Of a stretch of DNA of 64,000 bases, positions 62,724 through 64,000 are shown in pieces. Origin of the DNA: Solenopsis invicta (taxonomy: Eukaryota; Arthropoda; Insecta; Hymenoptera; Formicidae). A program made the position numbers and the translations under genes. The stretch is from positions 12,038,710-12,102,709 of the forward strand of contig NC_052672.1 in the NCBI RefSeq assembly GCF_016802725.1. Direction: 5' to 3'. Under the pieces are notes generated by a model. That model saw only the letters and a list, made by a program, of their open reading frames with translations. It made no database searches and was not told the origin of the DNA. Position 1 is the stretch's first letter. Each line of letters starts with the position of its first letter.

Positions 62724-62761
62724 AGAGAGAGAGAGAGAGAGAGGAGGGGGAGGGGGGAGGG
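62724..62761 (+). repeat. (AG)n tract passing into G runs
   Basis: About ten AG units, then runs of two, five, six and three G residues separated by single A residues. All purine on the plus strand; a possible G-quadruplex. Confidence 0.9.
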
Positions 62762-62992
62762 ATTTTCACAATCCTTTGGTTTACACGCGACTTCATAATA
62801 TCAATGTAATCAACGAGATTGAACCTGCAGGGTACTCGTGTCACGTGAGGGGAAACTTTTTACGGGTACGTGCGCTAACTGCCCCCTGATTCTCCTCGTT
62901 TACGATTTTACATAACGCGTTATCAATTACACATGCCGTTGTTTGCATAACGACACGATGCTAAGCGGAGCACTCGCGCACCAACCGACTCG

Positions 62993-63014
62993 CCTTCCTT
63001 CCTTCCTTCCTTCC
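62993..63014 (+). repeat. (CCTT)n tetranucleotide repeat
   Basis: Five and a half units of CCTT. Confidence 0.95.
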
Positions 63015-63052
63015 ACTCTCTTTTGATTCTACCTCGCTCGTTCCGCGAGCCA

Positions 63053-63113
63053 GTTAAATTACTTAGCCGCACAATAGCCGAGCGTCGGTGCTTTGATGAC
63101 GTTTGCCTGTATA
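63053..63113 (+). repeat. Direct repeat copy 2 (partner at 62212)
   Basis: GTTAAATTACTTAGCCGCA is identical to copy 1. The following CAATAGCCGAG and GATGACGTTT parts are diverged but collinear. Confidence 0.65.
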
Positions 63114-64000
63114 ATCTCAATCCCGTGATGGTGGGTGCGCGTGTCCTGAGACAATGGAGCCGTCGTCTAGAGTCTAGACGGTCGCGTATCTGGGTACTGT
63201 GCAGGTGTATTCAGGTGCATTGCCGTTGTTGTTCGCGCGGGTACGTGCAAACAAACGCTCGCCCGCTCGCGCGCCCGCGATATCATGCCCGTCGTTAGGC
63301 CACGTTTGCACGCCTAAACTACCCTTTTGTGCCTCGTAGGGAGAGAAAAGCATGGAGAGAGGAGCATGGAAAAAGATTTCGCGTAAAGAAAGTGAACGGT
63401 TATCCTTGGACCGTGGATGCGTAGGAAGCTCGCGTGAGAAATGGGTCCGTTTCTTCTTCGCATCTTTTCAAGCGCGACAGCTATTGCGCGAGTTATATTA
63501 TTAACATTGAAAATAGACTCGTCACGCTCGCCAACTGTATACCCACTGGCGATGGCTCGACTGTCCACGGTGAAATTAATCTAACGCTGTTAACCCAAAG
63601 CGGTTTCAATTTCTCTCTCCGGTACATCGGCGAAAGGCAAACGTTTGGAAAGGCAACACGGTAATTACTTCCGGTTGCCATGTGAAACTCGGAATATCTT
63701 TGTATATAAATTTATTAAATGTTTATTGATATATTCTCTGTGCACGGAGATACAATCGGTAGACGCGACTAATGGGCGTTTAAGGAAATCGCTACGTCAA
63801 ATCTGTTACATTGTTGCCCCAAGGGAAAATTCTGTTCCCATATTTACCGAGCGCTCACGATTCAAATCAAATTCTCATTTGCTTGAAAATAAAAGTCACT
63901 TTTCTTCCGCCGCGCGCCACCGTCTCTCAAAGCGCCTGATACTTGCTCTCTCCGCACTCTTTAGATCTACGTTTCCAATTAACGCCTGACGTTGTGGACG
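63114..64000. other. Non-coding stretch to window end
   Basis: CpG-rich at 63120-63300, otherwise mixed. A 114-codon open frame (63645-63989) runs close to the window edge. It has no recognised domain, and its continuation cannot be judged. Confidence 0.55.

Larger units (their letters stand above)
62273..63052. other. Non-coding spacer with simple repeats
   Basis: Contains a CG/GC-rich alternation at about 62300-62320, the AG/G tract at 62724-62761 and the CCTT tract at 62993-63014. No gene is seen. Confidence 0.65.

Noticed and set aside
1..64000. tRNA genes and CRISPR arrays
   Set aside because: GGTTCGA-type B-box words were checked by eye and none had a paired cloverleaf context. No regularly spaced repeat array exists.

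Overview
The window looks like non-coding nuclear DNA from an animal, most probably an insect. A hymenopteran such as an ant is my best guess. This rests on general character: many AG/CT, CA/TG, AT and poly-A microsatellites, abundant CpG and CGCG words with no sign of CpG depletion, patchy base composition with GC-rich and very AT-rich blocks, and short TA-flanked inverted-repeat transposons. There are no closely packed long reading frames, ribosome-binding sites or operons, so a bacterial or phage origin is very unlikely. Species assignment is inference only.

I recognise no protein-coding gene, tRNA, rRNA or CRISPR array. The longest open frames (about 150 to 200 codons) have low-complexity or basic, erratic composition. 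Several are made by simple repeats, and none shows a recognisable domain. The window is best read as intergenic DNA or the inside of a very long intron. One possible 36-codon terminal exon (49976-50086) is listed at low confidence.

Layout. From 1 to 10 kb: unremarkable sequence with a diverged direct repeat pair (879-989 and 1986-2115), small hairpins at 3.4-3.8 and 6.15 kb, and AG and CG tracts. At 10.0-11.0 kb: a compound CT/CA microsatellite and a 225-bp inverted-repeat element (10760-10984). From 13.6 to 16 kb: GC-rich DNA with a G-run cluster. From 16 to 24.5 kb: mostly AT-rich, with a second inverted-repeat element (22910-23134) and a 100-bp direct repeat pair. From 27.3 to 27.85 kb: a long pyrimidine-rich stretch. 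At 29.2 kb, minus strand: a hammerhead-like core resembling those of Penelope-type retroelements. At 31.7 and 32.4 kb: a diverged repeat pair. At 33.7 kb: an element clearly related to the one at 22.9 kb. At 35.4-35.5 kb: an almost perfect 102-nt nested hairpin. From 36.2 to 37.3 kb: an AT island. From 47.5 to 52.5 kb: GC-rich DNA with triplet, TG/CG and purine repeats. At 55.4-55.7 kb: a 241-bp inverted-repeat element. From 58 to 64 kb: dense microsatellites, including a symmetric GAC/GACAAC array and a CG tract, plus a direct repeat pair at 62.2 and 63.1 kb.

The main biological content is therefore mobile-element debris: four TA-flanked MITE-like elements, two plainly of one family, a possible Penelope-type remnant, and a strong hairpin locus that could be a MITE or a small-RNA precursor. 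No interacting gene set can be described.
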